A stretch of 64,000 nt of DNA from Flavobacterium aquicola (GCF_003385115.1 NZ_QUNI01000003.1:124001-188000); one strand, 5' to 3'; shown: positions 35,048 through 44,007, counted from the first letter of the stretch. The notes: a model not told the origin generated them from the letters alone. Program-made: numbers and translations.

Positions 35048-35236
35048 ATGAGAAATTTATTGATGTTATTAGTAGCAGTTTTAGGAACAAGTGCAATGGT
35101 TCAGGCATTCCCTGCGAAAGATGTAAAAGCAACTTCGACAAAAGAGATTACCACCAAAAAACACAAACACAACAAAGCTAAAAAAGAGCAAAAAATGGCA
35201 ACACCCGAAGCCTCAAGTGCTAGTGCAAAAAAATAA
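35048..35236 (+). CDS. Small secreted Lys-rich protein 1
   Basis: The 62-residue protein has a signal peptide (MRNLLMLLVAVLGTSAMVQA, cleavage before FPAK). The mature peptide has about 42 residues, rich in Lys, Ala, Thr and His (KKHKHNKAKKEQK) and without Cys. It is homologous to the 65-residue protein at 37602 in signal, composition and promoter. The two-component system lies between them. Basic low-complexity secreted proteins of this kind resemble acid-shock or envelope-stress peptides, but I cannot assign a function. Confidence 0.75.
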   Translation: MRNLLMLLVAVLGTSAMVQAFPAKDVKATSTKEITTKKHKHNKAKKEQKMATPEASSASAKK

Positions 35237-35300
35237 TTGATGTTTTTGTTTTGCGTGCATTTGAGGATGGGAGTAAAAGAAAAGGGTTGATTATTTTATC

Positions 35301-35332
35301 AAAGTCAGTAGAGCGATTTACTGGCTTTTTTG
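35301..35332 (+). terminator. Terminator between small secreted gene 1 and the regulator gene
   Basis: AAAGTCAGTA (35301-35310) pairs with TACTGGCTTT (35319-35328), one wobble, followed by T's. Confidence 0.72.
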
Positions 35333-35386
35333 TATTTTAGATACGTCAAATTTTAAAAAGTATATGATTTTTAATCGTAATCAGTT

Positions 35387-36061
35387 ATGAAAATTTTAAT
35401 TGTTGAAGATAATCCCGAATTGGCTGTAGAGGTGAAAGAGTATCTTTCGGGAAGTGGTTATATCTGTAAAGTTTCTAAGAACTGTGAAGAGGCTTTGGAG
35501 GAAATAAATAGCAACGATTATGATATTATGCTTTTGGATTTAGGCTTGCCAGACGGAAGTGGTTTTGATGTTTTGAAAGAGATTCGGAAAACAAAATCTA
35601 AAGTTGCAGTAATCATCATTACTGCCCAAGGAGAACTGGAAGACCGCATAAACGGCTTACAGCTTGGCGCTGATGATTATTTGACAAAGCCGTTTGCTTT
35701 GACAGAATTGGGTGCGCGGTTGTTTGCGATTATCCGAAGAATGCATGGCTACACGGTCAATCAGTTGGATGTTCATGGATTTAGTCTGAAACTGCAGGAT
35801 TATAAAGTGAGTTATGCCGAGATTCCAATTAATCTCACCAAAAAGGAGTTTGATATTTTTCAGTATTTGGTTTTGAATAAAAATCGGGTCATAACGCGTC
35901 TACAATTGACTGAACATATTTGGGGAGATATTCTGGAGGTGAATTCGGATTCGAATTTTATTGATGTTCATGTGCGGAATCTTAGAAAGAAACTGGATAA
36001 ACATTCCAAAATTGAATGGTTTGAAACGGTTAGGAATGTTGGTTATAGGATCAATGTTTAA
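35387..36061 (+). CDS. OmpR/PhoB-family response regulator
   Basis: The 224-residue regulator has a receiver domain (residues 1-115) with VEDN acidic pocket, phospho-acceptor D51 in MLLDLGLPDGSGF, Thr/Ala switch VIIITAQGE and Lys in DYLTKPF. A winged-helix DNA-binding domain (about 128-224) follows, with LTKKEFDIFQYLVLNKNRVITR and FIDVHVRNLRKKLDKH. It is followed 98 bp later by its kinase. OmpR-type regulators bind direct repeats with about 11-bp period. Such repeats (CTTCAT) occur upstream of both flanking small genes. Confidence 0.95.
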   Translation: MKILIVEDNPELAVEVKEYLSGSGYICKVSKNCEEALEEINSNDYDIMLLDLGLPDGSGFDVLKEIRKTKSKVAVIIITAQGELEDRINGLQLGADDYLTKPFALTELGARLFAIIRRMHGYTVNQLDVHGFSLKLQDYKVSYAEIPINLTKKEFDIFQYLVLNKNRVITRLQLTEHIWGDILEVNSDSNFIDVHVRNLRKKLDKHSKIEWFETVRNVGYRINV

Positions 36062-36159
36062 GCAAAAAACAAAAATCAAAAGGCAAAAATCAAATTCAAA
36101 AGCAAATAATAAAAGTCTAATAGAAGTAATTTTTTTAAAACAACAAACATTCTTTAAAC

Positions 36160-37494
36160 ATGAAAATCAAACATCAGCTGGCTATTTTTAATGCATTATC
36201 GCGTTTACTGCTGATATTGGTTTTGTGGTTGATGCTTCCTGTTTTGGTCGAAAAAGTGGTTTACAATCACATCAATAAAAGTCTGCTGGAGAAAAAGCAG
36301 AAATTCATTGACCATTTGGACAAGGAGGAAATAAATGATTTTATTGTTCGGAATGATACTTCGGAGACGTATGCGAGTTTTTCGACTTTGCACAGTGAGT
36401 TTCTTTTGCTTTCCAGAATGCCTTCTGCTATTAAAATTAATCAGACGCTTTTTGTTACTGAGCCAAGAATTATTGAAGAAGAAAGTAATGATTATAGAAT
36501 TCTTCAGTATTATTTTAAATATGAAAACGAAAATTATCTCTTGGAAATAGGGAATAATTTGAGTGAAATTAATGATCTAACCTTTGTGATTAGGCTTTTC
36601 TTTATTATTGTTTTAATCATAATTGTTGTGATTACTTTTGTAGCTGATACTTTTTATATCGAATATTTATTAAAGCCATTTTATAAAATCATTGACACTA
36701 AAATTCGGCATGTCAATGAACCCGAGGCTTTTGATCACACGCCGATAAAAACACATTCGACAGATTTTCAGGAATTGGATACGGTTTTAAATCAAATGAT
36801 GGACAGGATTACTGAATTGTTTAAAAAAGAAAAACAGTTCATTGCCAATGTTTCCCATGAACTGCTGACGCCGATTGCGTTGTTAAAAAATAAATTTGAG
36901 AACCTGTTGCAAAATGAATCTTTGGATGATGGAGCCGTGGACAAAATTGTGAGTTCATTAAGTACATTGGATTTGTTGAAAAAGATAATTGCTAATTTAC
37001 TGCTGATTTCAAAAATTGAAAACAATCAGTATGAAGCGAATGAAGAGATTGATTTTGATGCAATCATTACCGATTTGGTAAGTGATTTGCAGGACCGAAT
37101 TGATGATAAAGAATTGTCTTTTGATAAAAAAATACAGCATCATTTTAATTTTAAAGGAAATAGAACACTGATACACATTCTTTTTTATAATCTGATTGTG
37201 AATGCCATTAAATACAATAAACCATTGGGTACAATTGAAATAACTGATGGGTTTTTGGATGGGAAATATTTTATTTCAGTTTCTGATTCTGGAATTGGAA
37301 TGAATGAAAAACAACAGCAGAATGTTTTTAAACGATTTACTAGAGTGAGTACAGATCAGGAAGGGCAGGGTTTAGGGCTTGCCATTGTTGAAAGTATTGC
37401 TTTGTTTCATCATATTGTGATTGAAATTTCATCTGAAATAAATGTTGGTACCACTTTTCTTTTATTGTTTGCAAAAGAGCCAAAATCTAATTAA
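36160..37494 (+). CDS. Membrane sensor histidine kinase of the OmpR-type pair
   Basis: The 444-residue protein has a transmembrane helix at about 12-33 and another at 143-164 around a 110-residue periplasmic sensor. The cytoplasmic part follows: a linker (YLLKPFYKIIDTKIRHVNE), HisKA with FIANVSHELLTPIALLKNK (H233), N box FYNLIVNAIKYN, G1 VSDSGIGMNEK, F box VFKRFTRV, G2 GLGLAIVESI. All catalytic boxes are present. It is the sensor for the regulator just upstream. The ligand is unknown. Confidence 0.95.
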   Translation: MKIKHQLAIFNALSRLLLILVLWLMLPVLVEKVVYNHINKSLLEKKQKFIDHLDKEEINDFIVRNDTSETYASFSTLHSEFLLLSRMPSAIKINQTLFVTEPRIIEEESNDYRILQYYFKYENENYLLEIGNNLSEINDLTFVIRLFFIIVLIIIVVITFVADTFYIEYLLKPFYKIIDTKIRHVNEPEAFDHTPIKTHSTDFQELDTVLNQMMDRITELFKKEKQFIANVSHELLTPIALLKNKFENLLQNESLDDGAVDKIVSSLSTLDLLKKIIANLLLISKIENNQYEANEEIDFDAIITDLVSDLQDRIDDKELSFDKKIQHHFNFKGNRTLIHILFYNLIVNAIKYNKPLGTIEITDGFLDGKYFISVSDSGIGMNEKQQQNVFKRFTRVSTDQEGQGLGLAIVESIALFHHIVIEISSEINVGTTFLLLFAKEPKSN

Positions 37495-37521
37495 ATGTTA
37501 ATTTTTTCAGACAGGTCAAAA

Positions 37522-37556
37522 CTTCATCTAATCTTCATTTGGCATACGTAGTTTTG
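37522..37556 (+). promoter_or_regulatory. Predicted activator site and promoter of small secreted gene 2
   Basis: CTTCAT repeats at 37522-37527 and 37533-37538 (11-bp period), then TAGTTTTG (37549-37556) as -7 element, overlapping TTGACCTATAAATAA (37554-37568). The distance from the second repeat to TTGACC is 21 bp, exactly as in front of gene 1. Confidence 0.65.
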
Positions 37557-37601
37557 ACCTATAAATAATAAACGAATTAACAATTTTAAAAATTTAGAAT
37601 C

Positions 37602-37799
37602 ATGAAAAAATTATTGATGGTATTGGCAGTAGCTTTAGGAACAACAGTTATGGTAAGTGCACAAACTGCGCCAGCTCAAACTGCTCCAGCTAAAGAAACA
37701 AAAGCGGTTAAAAAAGAAGCTAAAAAAGAAACCAAAAAAGCACACAAAGCTGAGGCTGGTAAAACTGCGGCTGCAGAAACTTCAACAGCAAAAAAATAA
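37602..37799 (+). CDS. Small secreted Lys/Ala-rich protein 2
   Basis: The 65-residue protein starts MKKLLMVLAVALGTTVMVSA (signal peptide, cleavage before QTAP). The mature part is about 45 residues, containing a duplicated APAQTAPAK segment and a Lys/Ala/Glu-rich helix-forming stretch (VKKEAKKETKKAHKAEAGK), ending STAKK. It has no Cys and no enzymatic motif. It is a paralogue of gene 1 and ends in a similar S/T-A-K-K tail. It lies directly downstream of the kinase with its own promoter, so it is a likely target of the regulator. Confidence 0.75.
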   Translation: MKKLLMVLAVALGTTVMVSAQTAPAQTAPAKETKAVKKEAKKETKKAHKAEAGKTAAAETSTAKK

Positions 37800-37869
37800 T
37801 TGTTTTTTCAGTCAGTGGTTTATTAGATCATTGACTAAAAAAGCATTAAAAGTTGGTTTTAATAGATGG

Positions 37870-37904
37870 AAAGGGGAGATAAAGAAATTTACTCCCTTTT
37901 TTTG
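37870..37904 (+). terminator. Terminator after small secreted gene 2
   Basis: GGGGAG near 37874 pairs with CTCCC at 37892-37896, followed by a run of T's. Stem is short but G+C-rich. Confidence 0.6.
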
Positions 37905-37976
37905 CGTTAAAATTATGATAATATAAAACCTTAACGTTTTCATTAGTTGTTACTTTGTGTAAAATTTTTTAAAATA

Positions 37977-39212
37977 ATGATTCTACGTTTATTTTTTTTC
38001 GGGGCTGTTCTTTTTATTATTGAGCTTTATGCATTCCAGGCACTCAAAACTTTGATTAAGATGCGATGGATGCTGATTTCTTATCAAGTAATAAGCTTTC
38101 TTCTTTTTATATTTATTATTTATTCTTTTACACAATTTGACCGTTCAGTTGGGCAGACCAAGCAGACTATGTTTACGATGGGACTGCTGCTTATAGTTTA
38201 TGTTCCAAAAATTGTAGTGACAATAGTTTTATTAGGAGAGGATGTTTTCCGCTTAATTTCAGGATCAATTTGTTATTTTATTGATAATGATGCTAAGTCA
38301 ACTTTTTTGCCTTCCAGGAGAAAATTTGTTAGTCAGATTGGTTTAGGACTTGCCGCTGTTCCTTTCATGTCATTGATTTATGGAATTTTTGAAGGAAAAT
38401 ATAATTTTAAAGTAATCAAACAAGCAATATATTTTCCTGATTTGCCAGCTGCTTTTGATGGATTTACAATAACTCAAATTTCTGATGTACATAGTGGCAG
38501 TTTTGATAATCCCGAAAAAATCAGTCATGCTATTGATTTGGTCAATGAACAAAATTCGGATCTGATTTTATTTACAGGTGATATTGTGAATACTCACGCC
38601 AAAGAAATGCATCCTTGGATTGAAACTTTTAATAAAATCAAGAAACATGAATATGGAAAATATTCTGTTTTAGGGAACCATGATTATGGTGAATATGTGA
38701 CTTGGCCTTCGCAAAAAGCAAAAGATGAAAACTTTGAAGGAATCAAAAAATTGTATGGAGATATTGGTTTTCAGCTGTTATTGAACGAACATACTTTTAT
38801 TGAAAAAGATGGTCAAAAAATTGCATTGGTAGGAGTAGAAAACTGGGGTAAAAATTTCAAGCAGGCAGGTGATTTAAAGAAAGCTTCGCAGTATTTAACC
38901 AAAGAGGATTTTAAAATTTTAATGAGTCATGATCCTAGCCACTGGAACGAAGTAGTGCAGCATGATAGCAAACACTACCACTTGACACTTTCTGGTCATA
39001 CTCACGGAATGCAGTTTGGTATCGAGATTCCTGGTTTTTTTAAGTGGAGTCTGGCGCAATATGTTTATAAGCAGTGGGCTGGTTTATATGAGAATCTGGG
39101 CAGATATGTATATGTAAACAGAGGGTTTGGATTCCACGCTTATCCTGGAAGGGTGGGTATTATGCCCGAGATTACAGTAATTCGACTATTAAAGGGAGAA
39201 AAATTAGCATAA
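37977..39212 (+). CDS. Membrane-anchored metallophosphoesterase
   Basis: ATG 37977 (MILRLFFFGAVLF) is chosen over a TTG at 37947. The first about 130 residues contain three or four membrane helices. A calcineurin-like phosphoesterase domain follows with metal ligands in ITQISDVHSGSFDNP, LFTGDIVNTH, VLGNHDYGEY, LMSHDPSHW and LTLSGHTHGMQFG. Related proteins (YkuE/LpxI-like group) hydrolyse phosphodiesters or lipid pyrophosphates such as UDP-diacylglucosamine. The specific substrate is not deducible. The thioredoxin-fold gene follows after 72 bp. Confidence 0.92.
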   Translation: MILRLFFFGAVLFIIELYAFQALKTLIKMRWMLISYQVISFLLFIFIIYSFTQFDRSVGQTKQTMFTMGLLLIVYVPKIVVTIVLLGEDVFRLISGSICYFIDNDAKSTFLPSRRKFVSQIGLGLAAVPFMSLIYGIFEGKYNFKVIKQAIYFPDLPAAFDGFTITQISDVHSGSFDNPEKISHAIDLVNEQNSDLILFTGDIVNTHAKEMHPWIETFNKIKKHEYGKYSVLGNHDYGEYVTWPSQKAKDENFEGIKKLYGDIGFQLLLNEHTFIEKDGQKIALVGVENWGKNFKQAGDLKKASQYLTKEDFKILMSHDPSHWNEVVQHDSKHYHLTLSGHTHGMQFGIEIPGFFKWSLAQYVYKQWAGLYENLGRYVYVNRGFGFHAYPGRVGIMPEITVIRLLKGEKLA

Positions 39213-39284
39213 TTGGTTTAAAATGCTAAATTTGTAAATGAATATCTCTTTTTGAAACTAATAAAAATTTAATATTTTGGTTTT

Positions 39285-39581
39285 ATGTCAAAATTTGGAG
39301 AACTTATAAATGCACAAGTTCCTGTGTTAATAGATTTTTACACAGATTGGAACGAACCATCATTATCAATGCATCCTGTTATAAAAGATGTAGCGGCGGC
39401 GCTTGGAGATAAAGTGAAAGTTATTATGATCGATGTAGATAAAAATAAAGAATTAGCTGATGCTCTCCGTATAAAAGGACTGCCTACCTTAATGATTTAT
39501 AAAGACGGCATGATGATTTGGAGACAATCAGGAGAGCTTGATGCAAATACCTTAATAGGAATTGTGCAAGAGCAGTTATAA
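39285..39581 (+). CDS. Thioredoxin-fold protein lacking the active-site cysteines
   Basis: The 98-residue protein aligns with thioredoxin throughout: PVLIDFYTDWNEPSLSMHPVIKDVA, KVIMIDVDKNKELADALRIKG, LPTLMIYKDG (cis-Pro loop), and GELDANTLIGIV. Where thioredoxins have WCGPC this protein has WNEPS, and there is no Cys anywhere in the chain. It therefore cannot act as a dithiol oxidoreductase. A chaperone or protein-binding role is possible. It converges on the deacetylase gene with 15 bp between. Confidence 0.88.
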   Translation: MSKFGELINAQVPVLIDFYTDWNEPSLSMHPVIKDVAAALGDKVKVIMIDVDKNKELADALRIKGLPTLMIYKDGMMIWRQSGELDANTLIGIVQEQL

Positions 39582-39596
39582 AGGATTCCTTATCTT

Positions 39597-40235
39597 TTAT
39601 TCGATTGTATCAAATGTAAAGCCTCTTTCTTTTAGAATTTGTAATGACTGAGGGAGTGCATATTTCAGATTTTTATATGCTTTTACACTGTCATGAAAAA
39701 TGATTATACTTCCAGGAACTACATTTTGAAGTACATTTTCTAGACATTTCTCAGGTGTTATGGTTTGATCAAAATCGGCACTGAGAACATCCCACATGAT
39801 TATTTTATAGCCTAATTTACGCAATTTTTTGGATTGTGATGTTTTTGTTTTTCCGTATGGCGGACGAAATAACTTATTGCCAGTTAGGTTCAGATTGTTT
39901 ATCTCCGCTTGACATAGCGAGGTGTTTTTTAAATAATCTTCTGAATTTGTTTTCCATCCATTTAGATGATTAAAGGTGTGATTTCCTACCACATGTCCCT
40001 CACTGATTATTTTCTTGAATAGATCGGGATTGTTTTTAATGTTTTTTCCAATACAGAAAAAAGTTGCCTTTGCCTGATATTTTTTTAATTCTTCCAAAAC
40101 CCATTCTGTTATATCAGGAGTCGGGCCATCATCAAAAGTGAGATAGATTTTATTCTCTACGTTAGGAATGTCCCAAGTGAAATTGGAGAATATTTTTTTT
40201 ATAAAAGTATTTGTCTTTATCCAATAGAATTTCAT
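39597..40235 (-). CDS. Polysaccharide deacetylase (NodB homology) family protein
   Basis: The 212-residue protein has the five NodB motifs of carbohydrate esterase family 4: IYLTFDDGPTPDITEWV (catalytic and metal Asp), VVGNHTFNHLNGW (metal His pair), KLFRPPYGKTKTSQ, IIMWDVLSADFDQT and GSIIIFHDSVKAYKNLKYAL. The N-terminus (MKFYWIKTNTFIKKIF) lacks a convincing signal peptide, suggesting cytosolic or membrane-peripheral action or an unconventional anchor. Typical substrates are N-acetylated glycans such as peptidoglycan or chitin oligomers. Confidence 0.93.
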   Translation of the reverse strand: MKFYWIKTNTFIKKIFSNFTWDIPNVENKIYLTFDDGPTPDITEWVLEELKKYQAKATFFCIGKNIKNNPDLFKKIISEGHVVGNHTFNHLNGWKTNSEDYLKNTSLCQAEINNLNLTGNKLFRPPYGKTKTSQSKKLRKLGYKIIMWDVLSADFDQTITPEKCLENVLQNVVPGSIIIFHDSVKAYKNLKYALPQSLQILKERGFTFDTIE

Positions 40236-40272
40236 AATTCAATAGTACAATTAAATTCAATTTTAAGCAAAA

Positions 40273-40307
40273 AAAATGTAGTGCATTTTTACATTGCACT
40301 ACATTTT
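40273..40307 (-). terminator. Terminator after the GT117 gene
   Basis: AAAATGTAGTGCA (40273-40285) and TGCACTACATTTT (40295-40307) form a perfect 13-bp stem with a 9-nt loop. A's on the left edge give a T-run in the minus-strand transcript. Confidence 0.8.
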
Positions 40308-40332
40308 ATTCGGTTGAATTTGTATAAAATAT

Positions 40333-43300
40333 CTACTCTTTTTTGCGTCCAAAACGGGCGAAAATTTCAATATAAGTGTTGAATGTTTTTTTGCTGGAAT
40401 TATAATATTCAGCATCTTTGCTTTCCTGCATTACAGTCAATAGACTTCTATAACGTTCAAGATCTGTTACAATTTCAATACTCACATCTGATTGTTCTGA
40501 CGGAGCCAATTTAGCGTAGTAATTTAGGTTTTCGTGATACTTATTGATTAATTTTTCAAGTAAATCATGTGCTTTAGCTTTTTCGCCAACATCATAATAT
40601 CCTTTAGCAAATGGTTGAACTAATGCATAATAGCCAAATTTATCCAAAGGCATTTTTGTCATTGCTAATTCAATGATTTTTTTTGCTTTGTCTGTCTTTC
40701 CTTCTGCGATAAGCTGTTTCATCAATCGTGCCAGATTCATTCTGTAGGTAAGACTTTCTCTTCGGGTTTCTGGATCGTGGTATATTTTATCACTGTCGCT
40801 GTTGCCCCAGTCCCATGCCATCACTTTGGCATACATATTATCAGTGTCAATTCGTCCCATATCCATTTGACTAGAATCTTCTGGTAATACTGTTTTTATT
40901 GGAACTAATTTATATACCATGCCTTCTAATTGAAGATAGTCTTTCATCCATAAATAATCTTCAGGGTCGAAAGCTCCTCCACTAAAATAAACGGGTCTTT
41001 TCCAGTTGTTGTTGTTGATAAGATCCAGCATCATTAGTCTATTCTTGTAAATAGCACCTCCTTTTATATCAATGTCAATGTAAGGAACAATAGAATCGTA
41101 TAATTTTGGATTAACAACCTTATTTTTTATAATATTGGCTTTGTCTATAGGGATTCTTAATTTATTGGTTGGATAGTAGTGTATAGTCTGTCCGTTCTGC
41201 ATTTCTACAGTAGATCTTGGATCTTTTATAAATGTTAGAAAACCTTTTAAATCCCAGCGGTTTTGTGTTTTATCAATGAATGCAACATAATCGAGTTTGT
41301 CACCTACATACTCATCGTGTGTAAATGAGATAGGCAATGCATTTGATTCGTATGCTTTTCTTTTCATTTGGTCAATATACCAATCGGTCATGAACAAGCT
41401 GGTGTTTACAATTTTAATGTCGGTGCGGATTCCTTCTATCTCTTGGGCATACCAAAGCGGAAAGGTATCGTTGTCTCCGATAGTGAATAAAATTGCGTTT
41501 GGATCACAGGATTGTAAATACGCTTTGGCCATTGCTGTTGCTGTGTATTTGCCAGAACGGTCATGATCGTCCCAGTTTTGGTAAGCCATTAATATCGGTG
41601 CGGCTAATAAAGATGCTCCTATAATGGCTGGACCGGCAATTTTTGAGGAAACATATTTTTGAAAACTTTCATATAGCGAATACACGCCAAAACCAATCCA
41701 GATAGCAAATACAAAAAAAGATCCTACTAAGGCATAATCTCTTTCGCGTGGTTCGAATGGTCTTTCATTTAAATATATTTTTAATGCAATTCCCATAAAA
41801 AGGAAAAGAGCAAAGAGAACATAAAAGCTTTTTCTGTCTTTAGTGGCATGGTACATAATTCCAATTAAGCCAAGTATAAATGGCAAAAAGAAATAGACGT
41901 TTCTGCCTTTGTTGTTTAAAGCGTCTGTTGGCAGATTGTCTTGCGAAATGATGTGTGTATTATCTACGAATGGAATACCGCTGATCCAATTGCCGTCAAT
42001 ATAATCATATCTTCCTTGTTCATCATTTTGCCTTCCAACAAAATTCCACATTAAATATCTCCAGTACATGTAGCCAAATTGATACTCAAACATAAAGCTG
42101 AAATTGTCTGCAGTAGTAGGTTTTTCGATTATTAGGTAATCTTTATAATGCTTTAGGAAAGAAACATATCCATCATTGTCAATTTGTTTTTGAGCATAGG
42201 CTTGTCTGAACTCAGATACGGTTTTTTCGGTTTCGTTTTTTAACTGAGCAATTGCTTTGTTGTAATCTTCTTCACTTAATTTACTAGGGTCTAAACCATA
42301 TTTTACTAAATCCTCATCATAATCATGATTAGGGTCTATTCTAAATGCTGGCGGATGAGTAAAGTTTATGTAGTTTTCAATATGTTCTGTACTCCACATT
42401 CTTGGTAAAATAGTTTTTTGACTATCGTCCGAATTTTGCTCGGCATTTTTATAATTGTTTACAATTACATATTTACCTGTTTTGTAATCTCGTTCGTAGT
42501 TTGGAGCTTTGTCTAAATACGGTGTTTCTGGGTCTAGGCCTGTGAAGGCTTCGGTGTATTGAGGTCCGTAAAATAAAGGATTTACTCCGTATTGTTCTCT
42601 GTTGTAGTAGGCTAAAACTTCAGCAGCATCAGATGGCTTGTTTTCGTTAATGACAGTATCTGAGTTGGCACGGATAGGTAGCATTAACCAAGTCGAGAAT
42701 CCGATAAGAATAAAAAGGATACATAGAATAAGTGTATTGTAGTGTGTTAGTCCTTTTTTGCGAGTGTAATTTAATCCAAAATAGAAGAAAGCTATTAGTA
42801 ATAATGTTACAAAAATAGTTCCTGAGTTAAATGGCAGTCCCATTGAATTCACCATGAATACTTCGGTTTTACCAAAGAATGCCATTGTTAACGGTAATAA
42901 TAATTTGAATATGAAAAGTAAAACAGAAACAACTACAATGTTAGCGATTATGAAATTTTTTACTGTTACTACTTTATAATTTTTAAAATAATATAAAAAT
43001 CCAATCGCAGGAATAGTTAACAAGGCCATGAAGTGCACTCCAAATGATAATCCAACTACAAGTGAAATTAAAAGTAACCATTTATGCCCTCTAGGCGTGT
43101 CCATTTCCTGCTCCCATCTCAGACCTAACCATAGTAGTAATGAGATTAGGAAGCTTGCCATTGCATATACTTCGGCTTCTACTGCATTAAACCAAAAACT
43201 ATCTGAAAAAGTATACGCAAGGGAGCCTACTAATGAGCTTCCTATTATTACAACTGAATTACTGCTGTTGATTTCAGAATACTGGCTAATGATTTTTTTT

Positions 43301-43608
43301 AAAATCATCGTAGATGACCAAAACATAAATAGGATAGTAAAAGCACTAGAAAAGACAGAAGTCATGTTTACCATCAGTGCAATATGTTCTTTGTCTATTG
43401 CAAACATTGCAAAAAAGGCACCGATCATTTGAAACAAAGGAGCTCCTGGCGGATGTCCTACTTCTAGTTTTGCAGCAGTAGCAATATATTCCCCGCAATC
43501 CCAAAAGCTCATGGTTGGCTCAACAGTAAGCGTATAAGTTATTAAAGCGATTGAAAAGGCAAACCAACCTGTAATGGTATTCCATTTGTTGAAATTGAAT
43601 GATGTCAT
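40333..43608 (-). CDS. DUF2723 membrane glycosyltransferase (GT117 family)
   Basis: The 1091-residue protein starts at ATG 43608 (MTSFNFNKWN); the 35-residue upstream extension in frame is rejected as it is leader sequence. The N-terminal about 380 residues are a multi-helix membrane domain (YTLTVEPTMSFWDCGEYIA with the acidic Asp-Cys-Gly-Glu loop, KLEVGHPPGAPLFQMIG). This is the DUF2723 signature, related to GT-C protein O-mannosyltransferases. A second hydrophobic block lies at about 615-700 and a soluble C-terminal part about 720-1091. CAZy places DUF2723 proteins in GT117; the acceptor is unknown. The DCGE segment fits a catalytic Asp-Glu loop. Confidence 0.88.
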   Translation of the reverse strand: MTSFNFNKWNTITGWFAFSIALITYTLTVEPTMSFWDCGEYIATAAKLEVGHPPGAPLFQMIGAFFAMFAIDKEHIALMVNMTSVFSSAFTILFMFWSSTMILKKIISQYSEINSSNSVVIIGSSLVGSLAYTFSDSFWFNAVEAEVYAMASFLISLLLWLGLRWEQEMDTPRGHKWLLLISLVVGLSFGVHFMALLTIPAIGFLYYFKNYKVVTVKNFIIANIVVVSVLLFIFKLLLPLTMAFFGKTEVFMVNSMGLPFNSGTIFVTLLLIAFFYFGLNYTRKKGLTHYNTLILCILFILIGFSTWLMLPIRANSDTVINENKPSDAAEVLAYYNREQYGVNPLFYGPQYTEAFTGLDPETPYLDKAPNYERDYKTGKYVIVNNYKNAEQNSDDSQKTILPRMWSTEHIENYINFTHPPAFRIDPNHDYDEDLVKYGLDPSKLSEEDYNKAIAQLKNETEKTVSEFRQAYAQKQIDNDGYVSFLKHYKDYLIIEKPTTADNFSFMFEYQFGYMYWRYLMWNFVGRQNDEQGRYDYIDGNWISGIPFVDNTHIISQDNLPTDALNNKGRNVYFFLPFILGLIGIMYHATKDRKSFYVLFALFLFMGIALKIYLNERPFEPRERDYALVGSFFVFAIWIGFGVYSLYESFQKYVSSKIAGPAIIGASLLAAPILMAYQNWDDHDRSGKYTATAMAKAYLQSCDPNAILFTIGDNDTFPLWYAQEIEGIRTDIKIVNTSLFMTDWYIDQMKRKAYESNALPISFTHDEYVGDKLDYVAFIDKTQNRWDLKGFLTFIKDPRSTVEMQNGQTIHYYPTNKLRIPIDKANIIKNKVVNPKLYDSIVPYIDIDIKGGAIYKNRLMMLDLINNNNWKRPVYFSGGAFDPEDYLWMKDYLQLEGMVYKLVPIKTVLPEDSSQMDMGRIDTDNMYAKVMAWDWGNSDSDKIYHDPETRRESLTYRMNLARLMKQLIAEGKTDKAKKIIELAMTKMPLDKFGYYALVQPFAKGYYDVGEKAKAHDLLEKLINKYHENLNYYAKLAPSEQSDVSIEIVTDLERYRSLLTVMQESKDAEYYNSSKKTFNTYIEIFARFGRKKE

Positions 43609-43807
43609 ATACTTGTCTTCTGTTTTTTTTATATGTTTTAAAAGCGATACAAAGAAAATGTTTTTTTTTTTAAAGTGAAGTCGCATTATTATAATTTTAA
43701 TGAAAATAATCATTTTGCTAAACGGTTTGGAATTCAGTATTTTAATCAGATTTTGATTTTTAAATTGAAAATTTCTTTAATTTTTTTGAAGAAAAAGAGC
43801 AAAAAAG

Positions 43808-43838
43808 TTTGCACAACTAGGAATTTGTTCTAAATTTG
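43808..43838 (+). promoter_or_regulatory. Promoter of tRNA-Gln
   Basis: TTTG (43808-43811), 19 nt, TAAATTTG (43831-43838), a full Bacteroidota consensus, 33 bp before the tRNA. Confidence 0.78.
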
Positions 43839-43870
43839 CACTCGCTAAGCAGAAATGCTCGCAGTAAAGC

Positions 43871-43941
43871 TGGTCTATGGTGTAATGGTAACACAACTGT
43901 TTTTGGTGCAGTCTTTCTAGGTTCGAGTCCTAGTAGACCAA
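43871..43941 (+). tRNA. tRNA-Gln (anticodon TTG)
   Basis: Acceptor stem TGGTCTA (43871-43877) pairs with TAGACCA (43934-43940), discriminator A at 43941, no encoded CCA. The anticodon stem-loop CTGTTTTTGGTGCAG places TTG in the loop, and GGTTCGAGTCC is the T arm. Its promoter and a strong terminator flank it, so it is a single-gene unit. Confidence 0.95.
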
Positions 43942-43947
43942 CATAAG

Positions 43948-43974
43948 AAGCCTCTCAATCGAGAGGCTTTTTTT
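43948..43974 (+). terminator. Terminator after tRNA-Gln
   Basis: AAGCCTCTC (43948-43956), loop AATC, GAGAGGCTT (43961-43969), then T's. The 22-bp sequence is present in inverted orientation at 44010-44031. Confidence 0.88.
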
Positions 43975-44007
43975 ATGGAATAAATTTAAGCTGTAAATAA
44001 TAAAAAC

